Origin: Thraustochytrium sp. TN22
Taxonomy: Eukaryota > Sar > Bigyra > Thraustochytrida > Thraustochytriidae
Reading direction: 5' to 3'
DNA length: 64,000 nt
Assembly: GCA_013306675.1 (NCBI GenBank)
Contig: JABLUY010000126.1
Coordinates: forward strand, 42,271-106,270
Each line of letters starts with the position of its first letter. Positions within the stretch are counted from its first letter, which is position 1. The position numbers and the translations under genes were made by a program. Below are positions 63,784 through 64,000 of the stretch, one piece after another. The notes under the pieces are model-generated. The model did no database searches. It saw nothing but the letters and a program-made list of their open reading frames with translations, and was not told the DNA's origin.

Positions 63784-64000
63784 CGTGGCGACGCGACTCG
63801 GGTCGTTGCGGCGCTAGGGTTCTGCTGCCGCTCCGGCGCAAAAGGTCTGCGGTGCACTGCAGTGCGTGCTTCCTGGACCCCGCCGACTGCGCGCCGCCAA
63901 CGCGTTCGTTCGCGCGGCGAGACCTTTTCGCTCGGCGCTACGGGTCGCGCCTCGCCTCGCCTCGCCTCGCCTCGCGAGCGCGGCGTCGCGAGTTCCGCAA
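63784..64000 (-). promoter_or_regulatory. 5' flank of the Myb gene with CGCCT repeats
   Basis: The last 217 bp of the window precede the Myb ATG. CTGCGGTGCACTGCAGTGC at 63848-63866 forms a palindrome-rich spot, and about five CGCCT units stand at 63950-63976, similar to those upstream of the ankyrin gene and of actin. The element may continue past the window edge. Confidence 0.5.

Overview
The window looks like nuclear DNA of a GC-rich, gene-dense unicellular eukaryote. I favour a stramenopile of the thraustochytrid (labyrinthulomycete) type. The reasons are a complete 376-codon eukaryotic actin, NOB1, eIF2B-epsilon, a mitotic cyclin, a mitochondrial carrier, a three-repeat Myb, TMX2-like and GDAP2-like proteins and a 7TM protein fused to an RGS domain. 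Every confident gene reads as one uninterrupted exon with strongly G/C-ending codons. The assignment rests on gene content and style only, because no rRNA was found. I see no tRNA, rRNA or CRISPR array and no bacterial-style operon.

Layout: 1-1395 is gene-free and holds a 90-bp direct repeat. A TMX2-like ER thioredoxin protein (-) and a GDAP2-like macro/CRAL-TRIO protein (+) are divergent at 2.2-2.5 kb, followed by a TPR protein (4.5-6.2 kb) and a secreted right-handed beta-helix protein (6.7-9.4 kb). A repeat-packed 2.3-kb region leads to actin (11.8-12.9 kb). A 2057-residue single-pass surface protein fills 14.3-20.5 kb on the minus strand, with a 153-bp CCTG array just upstream of its start. 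A 4-kb gene-free segment with diverged repeats precedes eIF2B-epsilon (24.9-27.3 kb). An ankyrin protein (-) follows, then another gene-free 4.4 kb.

From 34 to 38 kb two paralogous putative sulfotransferases lie in the same orientation on either side of a fragment resembling the C-terminus of a hAT transposase, which suggests a segmental duplication associated with transposon debris. The last 26 kb is gene-dense: NSUN-like RNA methyltransferase (-) and NOB1 (+) are divergent; then a CYP86-like P450 (-), a cyclic-nucleotide-binding channel-like protein (+) with no recognisable potassium selectivity filter, a small membrane protein (-), a mitochondrial carrier (+), a 7TM-RGS receptor (-), an A/B-type cyclin (-), an acidic protein of unknown role (-), a TMEM163-like transporter (-) and a Myb protein (-).

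The genes do not form one pathway. Recurring themes are RNA and translation (eIF2B-epsilon, NOB1, NSUN), membrane signalling (7TM-RGS, channel-like protein, surface protein) and lipid or small-molecule metabolism (P450, carrier, sulfotransferases). The most unusual non-coding signal is a repeated placing of 4- to 6-bp microsatellites close upstream of start codons, together with short motifs (TTCAAGTT, CCGAGTC, CTAG clusters) scattered through the gene-free segments.
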